Source: Candidatus Melainabacteria bacterium (GTDB taxonomy: Bacteria; Cyanobacteriota; Vampirovibrionia; Vampirovibrionales; JAJTHC01). Taken from it: a stretch of DNA of 19,546 bases. The notes beneath the pieces were generated by a model. The model was not told the DNA's origin. It did not search any database and was given only the letters and a program-made list of their open reading frames with translations. A program made the position numbers and the translations under genes. The stretch covers positions 1 through 19,546 of the forward strand of contig JAPLIO010000185.1 in the NCBI GenBank assembly GCA_026389055.1, given 5' to 3'. This document shows, piece by piece, positions 1-5,746 of this stretch. The first letter of the stretch is position 1, and the number at the start of each line of letters is the position of its first letter.

Positions 1-69
1 TTACGCTATTTTAATTGTCAATTGGTATGATTGGTTTGAACTCTTACGTTATTTAAATTTTTAATAGGT
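1..69. repeat. Two degenerate ends of the ATAYC-type dispersed element
   Basis: Two successive segments each resemble the right end of the element at 5372-5688. Positions 1-30 contain TTACGCTATTT followed by AATTGGTAT. Positions 33-69 match 5651-5687 closely (GGTTTGAAC, CTTACG, TATTTAAA and TTTTAAT blocks in the same order, about four differences). The left part of the first copy lies outside the window. No coding function is seen. Confidence 0.55.
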
Positions 70-91
70 AGAATGAAGATATCTATAAAAC

Positions 92-123
92 AAAAGTCGA
101 CGGTTGTAAAACCATCGACTTTT
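92..123 (-). terminator. Rho-independent terminator after the 172-486 gene
   Basis: Left arm AAAAGTCGA plus GGTT pairs with AACC plus TCGACTTTT across a 4-nt loop, with one mismatch. The A/T ends of the stem would give a U-run in either direction. It lies about 50 bases past the stop codon of the minus-strand gene at 172. Confidence 0.75.
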
Positions 124-171
124 ACTAGTGGAAACTTAACCGCTTCACTTGAACAATAAAAACTAAACAAA

Positions 172-486
172 CTAGCTACCTAGCTGATTTTTCTTTTCAT
201 CTTCAAAAGCTTTTTTCAGCAGGTTGTTCGATTGTTCTCTCATGGTTTGAGCCACTTGGAACTGAATTTGTGCTTGAATACCTTGCAACGAAAGGGCTTT
301 GTCTTGAGCCGCTAATTTTGCCATGTATTCAGGTGAATTGAGTGCTTCAGGGTTGTTAAGAGCCAACTGCCCAACCTCATCTAACCGAGATTGTTGTGTT
401 TGCCAATTGTTCATTAACGCCTGTTGAGAATTTATTTGCATAGCAGCATTTCTGAAATTAAAAGCCGCAGCGGTTACATAACTCAT
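172..486 (-). CDS. Small helical protein of unknown function
   Basis: A 104-residue protein that I do not recognise. The start MSYV at 486 is chosen because GGAGG sits 8 bases upstream; the ATGs further upstream overlap or precede this Shine-Dalgarno and would leave none of their own. The product is rich in Gln, Asn, Ala and Leu, has no cysteine once the upstream codons are dropped, no signal peptide and no membrane segment, and looks mostly alpha-helical. The C-terminal half has a long amphipathic stretch ending in a charged Lys/Glu tail. It is monocistronic, with an extended -10 promoter at 549-577 and a terminator at 92-123. Its size and helicity are reminiscent of small secreted or rod-forming helical proteins, but that is only an impression and no family is claimed. 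Confidence 0.75.
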   Translation of the reverse strand: MSYVTAAAFNFRNAAMQINSQQALMNNWQTQQSRLDEVGQLALNNPEALNSPEYMAKLAAQDKALSLQGIQAQIQFQVAQTMREQSNNLLKKAFEDEKKNQLGS

Positions 487-548
487 ACACATATCCTCCA
501 TCAATTGGCACGGGTATTAAACAGGTTTTTAACTTAATGCCAACTTTA

Positions 549-577
549 ATTCTACCATAAATTAGTTCAATTCAAAA
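549..577 (-). promoter_or_regulatory. Promoter of the 172-486 gene
   Basis: On the minus strand an extended -10, TGGTAGAAT (-10 box at 549-554), is preceded at 17 bases by TTTTGA, with an alternative TTGAAT at 15 bases. The leader would be roughly 55 bases. The rest of 505-671 shows no gene. Confidence 0.5.
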
Positions 578-671
578 GTAGCACTGTTAGCTAGTTTTGA
601 TTGCTATAACCCTTAAATACTATTGTAGTAATTTTTACCGTTTAGTCAAGCAGTTTTTTTGTTAAACATCA

Positions 672-709
672 TAAAAAATGCTCGGTAGCGTTAAAAAACT
701 ACCGAGCAT
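672..709 (-). terminator. Terminator of tRNA-Gln
   Basis: Perfect 11-bp stem ATGCTCGGTAG / CTACCGAGCAT with a 10-base loop. In the minus direction it is followed by a run of T. It lies 12 bases beyond the 3' end of the tRNA. Confidence 0.85.
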
Positions 710-720
710 TCTAAAATAAA

Positions 721-792
721 CTGGGGTGCAAGGATTCGAACCTCAGAATGTCTGGACCAAAACCAGATGCCTTACCGCTTGGCGACACCCCA
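721..792 (-). tRNA. tRNA-Gln (UUG anticodon)
   Basis: The minus strand folds into a complete cloverleaf of 72 bases. The acceptor stem is TGGGGTG / CACCCCA with discriminator G. The D arm contains GCCAAGCGGTAAGGC. The anticodon stem TCTGG / CCAGA encloses the loop TTTTGGT, so the anticodon is TTG. The T arm contains GGTTCGAATCC. The UGGGGU...CCAAGC 5' portion is typical of bacterial tRNA-Gln. CCA is not encoded. The gene stands alone between its own promoter and terminator. Confidence 0.97.
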
Positions 793-852
793 ACCTCAAA
801 AGCAAAAAGAAAAAGCTTGTTTAATTAGCTTTATCCCCTTGGCTTCTTACTT

Positions 853-881
853 ATACTAACTAAGCTAAAAACCCATGTCAA
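853..881 (-). promoter_or_regulatory. Strong promoter of tRNA-Gln
   Basis: The minus strand reads TTGACA, 17 bases, then TAGTAT. This is a near-consensus sigma-70-type promoter about 60 bases before the tRNA 5' end, so a short leader must be trimmed by RNase P. Confidence 0.85.
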
Positions 882-907
882 GCCCTTTTTCAAGATTTTC
901 CCCTTTT

Positions 908-2254
908 TTATGGAGAATTAGCCATCGTTTTCTTGTTGGGCTGGCTGATTAACACATTATATCCTACGCTCGCCCCCCGATAATCACCCCAAAACAACGG
1001 CTTCTGCAATAGGCTAGGCAAACTAGCCTGCACAATGGGTATACCCGCCTGTTGCCATACCCCAGTAATTGCCTTCGCCATTTGCGGAGCCATATTGGTA
1101 GGCAGTACCTGCCCAAATACTTGTTCGCCCCCATAGGCCAGTATTTTACCGCCTGCTAAATAGGCAAGCCAATTGGTGTAATGCGTTACCCCATACCCCA
1201 TACCCCGCCACATATTACCCGTCTGGGCAGAATCCCACAAGGTATTGGTCAACGGTGCATTGGCATGGTTCCAGCGTTGTACCCACACCCCCACACCCTT
1301 ATCAGGCGAAACTTTGAGCAAGTTATAAACGCCATACCGCAAAGCACTCGCCTTTTCGTTGGCAGAAACGTTCGTTTGTAAAATGGCTTTATAAGCATCT
1401 TCCCACTTCTCGGTGCCATCCGCCAAGATGGTTTTTACCTGCTTACCCGTTTTAACATAGGTGAGGGCTTGGGCATCGTGAGGCGTTTTGAAGTAAAGCC
1501 CTTTCGCTCTGGCTAAAACAAGTAGTTTTTCTTTCAAAAAGCCCCCCACAAACGGCAGCTTACCAGCCCAATTAGCCACATGGCTTTCTGCCTTCATGCC
1601 CACGCCTCTGTTACCTGGTAGCATGAACATGATGCCATTGAGTAGCCATCGGGTAGGGGCAAAGGTTACAAGCCAGTTGGTAAAGCGTTTAAGCAGTGGC
1701 TCTTTCTGCATCCAACTAAACGATTTCCGCTTGCTGGTGGCTTTGCCAAATAGCCCTGCTTTCCATTGTTCGTTCCAAACCGCACAAAGAAAGCCAAAGG
1801 TTGACCGATTACCTAAATTTTCGTGAGGGGTTAAATCGTTAAACACGCCTGTTAATTCTCGTTTTTGTAGGATGTTGAGCAGGCGTTGAGATAATGGACT
1901 ATCGAAGTTGGCAGGTATCATAGAATCGGCGACGTTTCTACCGATGTTACCTAAAAAAGAGTTGAAGGCGATGCTGGGTAGTATGCCTGCAAGGGCTTGT
2001 GGGCTAGCAGGGTGCCCCAGAGCCATGCTATTAAGCACAGGATGCCCCATGAGGCAATAGGTGGAAAATAGAAGCTTACTGCTATTCCACAAGCTGGCTC
2101 CGCCACTTCTTGGGGCGATGGCGTTAGGTGTTAGGTTGGGTGGTGCTGTAGTGGCTTGTTGGGCAACGCCAAAGGTAGGCTGGTTATTGAAACGAGCCTT
2201 GGGGGGTAGGGGTGTTAGAAAAGTCTGTGGATAACTACGAGGGGCGGAAACCAT
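908..2254 (-). CDS. Hypothetical protein, 448 residues, no family recognised
   Basis: I do not recognise this protein. The frame is open from 2323, but a -10-like TATACT at 2327-2332 would start the transcript around 2320, leaving no Shine-Dalgarno for the upstream GTG. I therefore take the ATG at 2254. A good AAAGGAG lies 18 bases before that ATG, which is long. An in-frame ATT only 6 bases after the AAAGGAG would be an ideally spaced but rare start, four codons earlier. The N-terminal 60 residues are Pro/Thr/Asn-rich and probably disordered. The rest is a Trp/Gly/Asn-rich globular region with several moderately hydrophobic stretches (for example around FAPTRWLLNGIMFMLPG and WLAYLAGGKILAYGG) that could be membrane-associated. 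There is no recognisable catalytic motif. It is divergent from the superoxide dismutase gene. Confidence 0.75.
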   Translation of the reverse strand: MVSAPRSYPQTFLTPLPPKARFNNQPTFGVAQQATTAPPNLTPNAIAPRSGGASLWNSSKLLFSTYCLMGHPVLNSMALGHPASPQALAGILPSIAFNSFLGNIGRNVADSMIPANFDSPLSQRLLNILQKRELTGVFNDLTPHENLGNRSTFGFLCAVWNEQWKAGLFGKATSKRKSFSWMQKEPLLKRFTNWLVTFAPTRWLLNGIMFMLPGNRGVGMKAESHVANWAGKLPFVGGFLKEKLLVLARAKGLYFKTPHDAQALTYVKTGKQVKTILADGTEKWEDAYKAILQTNVSANEKASALRYGVYNLLKVSPDKGVGVWVQRWNHANAPLTNTLWDSAQTGNMWRGMGYGVTHYTNWLAYLAGGKILAYGGEQVFGQVLPTNMAPQMAKAITGVWQQAGIPIVQASLPSLLQKPLFWGDYRGASVGYNVLISQPNKKTMANSP

Positions 2255-2326
2255 GGGTTTTCTAATGAAAAGCTCCTTTGGGTGGATGTGTGGGCAGGGT
2301 AGAAGGAGGGGAAAGTTGCACACCCT

Positions 2327-2332
2327 AGTATA
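2327..2332 (-). promoter_or_regulatory. Possible -10 box of the 448-residue gene
   Basis: The minus strand reads TATACT about 75 bases before the chosen start. I see no good -35 at 16-18 bases, so support is limited to the -10 match and to its position in the divergent intergenic region. Confidence 0.35.
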
Positions 2333-2432
2333 GACGTTGCTGAAGACAGTTTGATGCTAGTTGTGTTTGTTCTCTTTAGATTGTTTTAAGGTTGAAACAG
2401 CCTGCTTAACGCTAGCGTAAGGGCTCAACTTA

Positions 2433-2441
2433 TGGTATGTT
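2433..2441 (+). promoter_or_regulatory. Extended -10 promoter of sod
   Basis: TGGTATGTT forms an extended -10. A transcript from it would begin near 2448, at or after the AGGAG that precedes the first in-frame ATG (2459). This favours the second start at 2507. No convincing -35 box is present, as is usual for extended -10 promoters. Confidence 0.45.
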
Positions 2442-2506
2442 AGAGGAGTAAAAAATACATGTTAATCCGTTGTATCTCTGTTTCTAAAAAAAAGGAATCG
2501 CTTTCA

Positions 2507-3118
2507 ATGATGAATGCTACTTTAACGCCATCTAAAGCCTATGAAGCCCACACTTTCGCTTCAGAAGGTTTTACCAATATCTCTAAAGAACAATTAGAGC
2601 AACACTTCAAACTATATCAAGGCTATGTAAACAATACCAACATTCTCAACACCAAATTAGCAGATTTGCTAACCGCTGGGCAAATAGGTACCCCCGAATA
2701 TAACGAAATGAAACGTCGTTTTGGGTTTGAATACAGTGGTATGCGGTTGCATGAGTTCTATTTTGGTAATCTGCAAGCAGGCGGAAGCCAACTTTCACCT
2801 AGCTCTACATTGTATGCAAAAATTGTGGCAGATTTTGGCTCCTTTGAAAATTGGGAAAAAGATTTTAAAGCCACGGGCTTAATGCGTGGCATTGGTTGGG
2901 CGGTTCTGTTTCAAGACCCCCACACCAACCGCCTACAAAACTTTTGGTTGGGCGACCATGAAAATGGACATCCTGTTGGGTTTCATCCTGTATTGGTTAT
3001 GGATGTGTGGGAACACGCTTTTACAGTAGATTATGCCCCAACAGAAAAAGCCAAATACGTAGAAGCTTTCTTCGCCAATATTAACTGGGCAGCTGCCCAA
3101 GCAAGGCTTCAGGGTTAG
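2507..3118 (+). CDS. sod: Superoxide dismutase, Fe/Mn family (atypical active-site surroundings)
   Basis: A cytoplasmic enzyme that converts superoxide to oxygen and hydrogen peroxide. It has 203 residues, normal for the family. The four expected metal ligands are present: His33 (in EQHFKLYQGYV), His82 (in RLHEFYFGNL), Asp166 and His170 (in DVWEHAF). The gateway Tyr40 is kept. Two features differ from the common type. The usual double-His block after the first ligand is replaced by KLYQG and is one residue shorter. The second-sphere Gln of Mn enzymes, 15 residues before the Asp ligand, is His151, as known in some Fe-type enzymes. Metal preference cannot be read from sequence, so I do not assign sodA or sodB. 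The start at 2507 follows AAGGAA at a good distance; an in-frame ATG at 2459 would add 16 residues. No signal peptide. It is monocistronic. Confidence 0.93.
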   Translation: MMNATLTPSKAYEAHTFASEGFTNISKEQLEQHFKLYQGYVNNTNILNTKLADLLTAGQIGTPEYNEMKRRFGFEYSGMRLHEFYFGNLQAGGSQLSPSSTLYAKIVADFGSFENWEKDFKATGLMRGIGWAVLFQDPHTNRLQNFWLGDHENGHPVGFHPVLVMDVWEHAFTVDYAPTEKAKYVEAFFANINWAAAQARLQG

Positions 3119-3131
3119 CCCTTTTTGACCT

Positions 3132-3179
3132 AAATAGACGGTTTCGTCAGAAGAAACTGCTTGCCAACCGTCTGTTTAT
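3132..3179 (+). terminator. Likely terminator after sod
   Basis: AAATAGACGGTT pairs with AACCGTCTGTTT (one G-U pair) across a 22-base loop, 14 bases after the stop. The U-run is weak (GTTTAT). The 3' arm overlaps the region of the ferredoxin promoter. Confidence 0.5.
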
Positions 3180-3187
3180 GGTATAGT
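3179..3187 (+). promoter_or_regulatory. Extended -10 promoter of fdxA
   Basis: TGGTATAGT, the best extended -10 match in this part of the window, with TTGCCA about 15 bases before TATAGT. A transcript would start near 3194 and carry an untranslated leader of about 170 bases. The leader shows no recognised riboswitch. Confidence 0.45.
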
Positions 3188-3365
3188 TTAGAAGTTGTAA
3201 GGGACAAGGTCTTACAGAAAATTTTTAAAATGGTTCTATTATTGGCAAGTTGTTCTGGAAAACCGCTTGTTGATTCGGTTCTTGGTAATCCGTTACTTTG
3301 AAATCAGTTAAAAGGCTTTTAGCCACTTGTTGTTTTATTTGTTGAGTTTTTGGAGACTTTAAATT

Positions 3366-3614
3366 ATGCCATTTGTTATTGGTGAAGCTTGCGTTAATGT
3401 TAAAGATAAAGCCTGCGTGGGTGTTTGCCCAGTAGATTGTATTTACGAATTTGATGGCGAACCTCAATTGTATATTCACCCTGATGAATGTATTGAATGT
3501 GGTGCGTGTGCCCCAGTTTGCCCAGTTAATGCTATTTTCTTGGATAGCGAAGTGCCTGAAGCTCAAACTCAGTACATTGAATTAAACGCCAAAGTAACCG
3601 CTGAAAAGTGCTAG
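3366..3614 (+). CDS. fdxA: 7Fe ferredoxin ([3Fe-4S][4Fe-4S])
   Basis: A small soluble electron carrier of 82 residues. The cysteine spacing follows the Azotobacter FdI/FdxA pattern. Cys9, Cys17 and Cys52 are expected to hold the [3Fe-4S] cluster; Cys21, Cys42, Cys45 and Cys48 the [4Fe-4S] cluster; Cys25 would be the free cysteine. The diagnostic C-x7-C spacing at the first cluster, with no second cysteine in a CxxC position, rules out a plain 2[4Fe-4S] clostridial type. The conserved IHPDECIECGAC and EVPE...YIELNA segments are present. The C-terminus ends soon after the second cluster, so the long extension of FdI is missing. GGAGA lies 9 bases before the ATG. The partner enzyme is not in the window. 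Confidence 0.95.
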   Translation: MPFVIGEACVNVKDKACVGVCPVDCIYEFDGEPQLYIHPDECIECGACAPVCPVNAIFLDSEVPEAQTQYIELNAKVTAEKC

Positions 3615-3650
3615 TTTAATACTGACTTTCGGTTAATTTTAGCCTCAATT

Positions 3651-3693
3651 AAAACGCCCTATCACTTATTTAAAAGTGATAGAGCGTTTTTTT
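3651..3693. terminator. Bidirectional terminator between fdxA and the convergent low-complexity gene
   Basis: The arms AAAACGC-CTATCACTT and AAGTGATAG-GCGTTTT form a 16-pair stem with one mismatch and a small loop. A T-run follows on the plus strand, and the A-run on the other side serves the minus-strand gene ending at 3719. Confidence 0.85.
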
Positions 3694-3718
3694 ATTAGTA
3701 CCAGCAACAACAGAATTA

Positions 3719-4489
3719 TTAACTCGGTTGTGATTGATAACTGGCTAAGGCTTGTGATAAATAAGGATCAGAAGCAGGGGAGTAACCAGGTTCTGTTAAA
3801 TAGGAAGGGAGTTCTGTTGTGTTAGTAGCATAGGCTAACGCATTAGGATCGAAAGGCGTGCTTGTCGCAGTAGCGTTAGTTAAGGAATAACCACTATTGC
3901 CCAGCATAGCTAATATGGCAGCCAAGTTAGGGTCTGCTGGTACCCCTGCGGTAGCTGAAGCGTTAGCAGTGGTAGGAGAAGTGGAATAGTTATAGTCGTA
4001 AGTTGGTACCCCATTAACAACCGACGCTGATGCTGATGCCGACGCTGAAGCAAAAGCATTAGCACCTAGTGTAGCATCATAATTACTAGCGACGATAGGG
4101 TTCGTATATTGGTTTGCGTATTGATTCGTACTTCCGTAAGAGGCGAACATGGAATTACCACCACGACAGTTATCTCGGGCACCCATCATGCCGTAATTAC
4201 CCATACCATGGTGCCCACCAACGTGACGACGGTGCATACCGTGCATACCGTGCATACCGTGGTGACGACCACCGTGATGACGCTTCATTGGGGTGAAACA
4301 ATCAGTTTTTGGTGGTTTGGGCATGCCACAAAAACCACCTATTTGAGGAGGGGCTTCACAACCCATCGCGTTATTAAAAGGTGGTTGCGAAAAAGGAGAA
4401 CCAGTTGTTTGTGGGGAAAAAGGGAATCCTTGAGGAAAGGGAAAACCACCTGACATAGGAGGGAAAGCCGAAGCTATACTGTAAGACAT
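3719..4489 (-). CDS. Low-complexity Gly/Pro/His/Ala-rich protein of unknown function
   Basis: 256 residues and no recognised family. From the N-terminus: a Phe/Pro/Gly-rich stretch (1-60); a His/Gly/Met block at about 69-103 with tandem HGM units; a region rich in Tyr, Asn and alternating Ala-Ser/Thr (ASASASAS at 147-156 and similar at 174-181 and 204-210); a short hydrophobic segment LAAILAML near 189-196; and a Pro/Ser/Tyr-rich tail. Cysteines are at 44, 54, 64 and 108. No signal peptide is evident. The His/Met block could bind metal ions, but that is inference. AAGGAA precedes the ATG by 9 bases, and a TATAAT box lies at 4517-4522. Composition and the alternating Ala motif resemble the protein at 17634-18626, suggesting one family of structural or surface proteins. 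Confidence 0.8.
   Translation of the reverse strand: MSYSIASAFPPMSGGFPFPQGFPFSPQTTGSPFSQPPFNNAMGCEAPPQIGGFCGMPKPPKTDCFTPMKRHHGGRHHGMHGMHGMHRRHVGGHHGMGNYGMMGARDNCRGGNSMFASYGSTNQYANQYTNPIVASNYDATLGANAFASASASASASVVNGVPTYDYNYSTSPTTANASATAGVPADPNLAAILAMLGNSGYSLTNATATSTPFDPNALAYATNTTELPSYLTEPGYSPASDPYLSQALASYQSQPS
4232..4258. repeat. Three perfect 9-bp tandem repeats inside the His-rich block
   Basis: GTGCATACC is repeated three times head to tail and encodes the tandem Gly-Met-His units on the minus strand. The unit is a multiple of three, so a change in copy number would keep the frame. Confidence 0.85.
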
Positions 4490-4516
4490 AATTAAAAGTT
4501 CCTTTTAGGTTGAATA

Positions 4517-4522
4517 ATTATA
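4517..4522 (-). promoter_or_regulatory. -10 box of the low-complexity gene
   Basis: Perfect TATAAT on the minus strand, 28 bases before the start codon, so the leader would be short. The -35 region (around TTGTTA, spacing 19) is weak. Upstream, at 4562-4584, a 7-bp hairpin CTAACTC/GAGTTAG followed by TTTTTT could block read-through from upstream. Confidence 0.5.
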
Positions 4523-4663
4523 AACAAGGGTAATAATAAAATAACAAACAAAAAAGCTACTCTAACTCGTAAATTGGGAGTTAGGAAATACTTTCATACT
4601 GGAACAAAGTGATTGTTTTATTAAAGATTGCTATTAAATCGATAAATCATATTTTTTGTTACA

Positions 4664-4704
4664 AACGTATTGCCAATTTTAGGCAAAAAAAATGGCAATA
4701 CGTT
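4664..4704. repeat. Perfect 12-bp inverted repeat in the 4490-4864 gap
   Basis: AACGTATTGCCA and TGGCAATACGTT flank a 17-base loop. A third, imperfect copy (ACGTACTGCC) follows at about 4708. It lacks a clear T-run on either side, so it is not a standard terminator. The small open frame at 4609-4797 that spans it has no Shine-Dalgarno or protein-like composition and is not called. Confidence 0.6.
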
Positions 4705-4754
4705 GAACGTACTGCCTCTCGTTGCTATGTCCCCCTGTTCAGAAAATCTCATAA

Positions 4755-4763
4755 TGGTATAGT
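4755..4763 (+). promoter_or_regulatory. Extended -10 promoter of the HTH/zinc-ribbon gene
   Basis: TGGTATAGT, identical to the fdxA extended -10. It implies a start near 4770 and a leader of about 95 bases that contains the palindrome at 4804-4838. Confidence 0.5.
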
Positions 4764-4803
4764 CGGTGTGTTACTGCTAAAATTGAGGCATTCTTAGTTA
4801 AAA

Positions 4804-4838
4804 TTGTGAAACTGTTACATTGCCTGTTACATTCACAA
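4804..4838 (+). promoter_or_regulatory. Candidate operator in the leader of the HTH gene
   Basis: TTGTGAA and TTCACAA form a perfect outer inverted repeat. Between them lie two direct copies of TGTTACATT 12 bases apart. Two nested symmetries immediately before a DNA-binding protein suggest an autoregulatory site; binding is inference. Confidence 0.4.
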
Positions 4839-4864
4839 TGCGGTGAAATAGGAGTATTTCGTTA

Positions 4865-5368
4865 ATGATGACCATCCAACACCCCCCTCAAACACAAAAA
4901 ACTTTAGCCGTATTGGTACAAGAAGCCCGTGTGGCGAAAAACTTAACAACCCCTCAATTAGCCGAAAAAGCAAGGCTCCCCCTTTCGTTTGTGGAACAGT
5001 TGGAAGAAGGGCAAGTCATCTTCCTGTCTCAATACCAACGAGGCTTATTGGCCAGAGCGTTAGGCTTGGAACCCTTGGCAATTAAGCAGTTAGAACAATG
5101 GTCTCACGAAGCCTTTTCAACATGGGAAGTGCCAGAATTGGCTTCTCAGCAGCCCACAACAGGGCATTTGCTTTTTTCCAACGGCAAGAGTTTACCCCTG
5201 CGGGAAATGCAGCGGCACCCCGAGGGGTTTTGGCCTTGCCCCCATTGCGGAGCAGCCGTTCGGTGTTTAACCAGTTTACTAGAAGACCACGAAGGGTTTT
5301 TAGTGCTGAAATCTCGGGTAACGTGCACGGCGTGTTTGTTTCAATGTGCCGTGGAAGAGCCTCAATAG
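4865..5368 (+). CDS. XRE-type helix-turn-helix protein with C-terminal zinc ribbon
   Basis: A probable DNA-binding protein of 167 residues. Residues about 13-75 fit a Cro/CI-type (HTH_3) domain: LVQEARVAKNLTTPQLAEKA gives the first helices, SFVEQLEEG the recognition-helix region, then a typical LARALGLEP tail. A linker of about 45 residues follows. The C-terminus carries two CxxC knuckles, Cys125/Cys128 and Cys154/Cys157, fitting a single zinc ribbon, plus extra Cys134 and Cys161. Target genes are unknown. The first ATG at 4865 follows AGGAG at 10 bases; a second ATG is adjacent. A palindromic candidate operator in its own leader suggests autoregulation. It is convergent with the atp operon, with a repeat element starting three bases after its stop. 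Confidence 0.85.
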   Translation: MMTIQHPPQTQKTLAVLVQEARVAKNLTTPQLAEKARLPLSFVEQLEEGQVIFLSQYQRGLLARALGLEPLAIKQLEQWSHEAFSTWEVPELASQQPTTGHLLFSNGKSLPLREMQRHPEGFWPCPHCGAAVRCLTSLLEDHEGFLVLKSRVTCTACLFQCAVEEPQ

Positions 5369-5371
5369 TTA

Positions 5372-5688
5372 ATACCAATTTAAAGATTGAATGATGTGTT
5401 TTCCATCGATTGTCGTTCCTAGCTTTAGTTGGCTGGTTTGTCAGGGGACTGCTGTTTGGCAGCCCCCCGACACGCTTTTTAATTATTTCTGGACAAATTC
5501 AGGGGCAAGCCCCTACGGAAAGACCGCCCTAAACGCCACCCCCCTATGCCACCAGACGGGCATTGACGGGGGGATGTTCTTTTTGCCCCTTCGGTGGACG
5601 GAACGCATCGGCAGCTGCAGGGCAAATGCGATGGTCGTTCCTACTGGGTGGTTTGAACGCTTACGCTATTTAAACTTTTAATGGGTAT
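5372..5688. repeat. 317-bp non-coding element with ATACC...GGTAT inverted ends and REP-like hairpins
   Basis: The ends form an imperfect terminal inverted repeat: ATACCAATTTAAAG on the left against ATACCCATTAAAAG on the complement of the right, with weaker matching further in. The interior is GC-richer than its surroundings and holds several palindromes, such as GTC-GGGG-CTGC / GCAG-CCCC-GAC near 5440-5470 and GGGGCAAGCCCC near 5503. The element fills the whole space between the HTH gene and the atp terminator. A 96-codon open frame inside (5391-5681) has no protein-like composition and is not called. The element shares its layout with 18842-18992. Confidence 0.65.
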
Positions 5689-5731
5689 AAAAACCGCCCT
5701 AGCTGATTTAAAATTAGCTAAGGCGTTTTTT
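5689..5731 (-). terminator. Terminator of the atp operon
   Basis: On the minus strand CGCCTTAGCT pairs with AGCTAGGGCG (one mismatch) around an A/T loop and is followed by GTTTTTAT. It lies 16 bases after the gamma-subunit stop. The opposite direction also has a T-run and may serve the HTH gene. Confidence 0.85.
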
Positions 5732-5746
5732 AAAAACAGTCAGTGG

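Noticed and set aside
107..123. 17-base identity between the first terminator and 19180-19196
   Set aside because: TAAAACCATCGACTTTT occurs in both places, but one is a terminator arm and the other lies inside a coding frame, and the match does not extend. Most likely chance.
3194..3365. Riboswitch in the long fdxA leader
   Set aside because: No recognisable conserved riboswitch core or convincing alternating terminator; the leader length itself depends on an unproven promoter.
3225..3566. 113-codon minus-strand open frame
   Set aside because: It is antisense to the clearly real 7Fe ferredoxin and has no supporting signals.
4609..4797. 62-codon open frame on the plus strand
   Set aside because: No Shine-Dalgarno, spans the 4664-4704 inverted repeat and overlaps the predicted promoter of the next gene.
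5391..5681. 96-codon open frame on the plus strand
   Set aside because: It lies inside the repeat element, spans its palindromes, lacks a Shine-Dalgarno and has no protein-like pattern.
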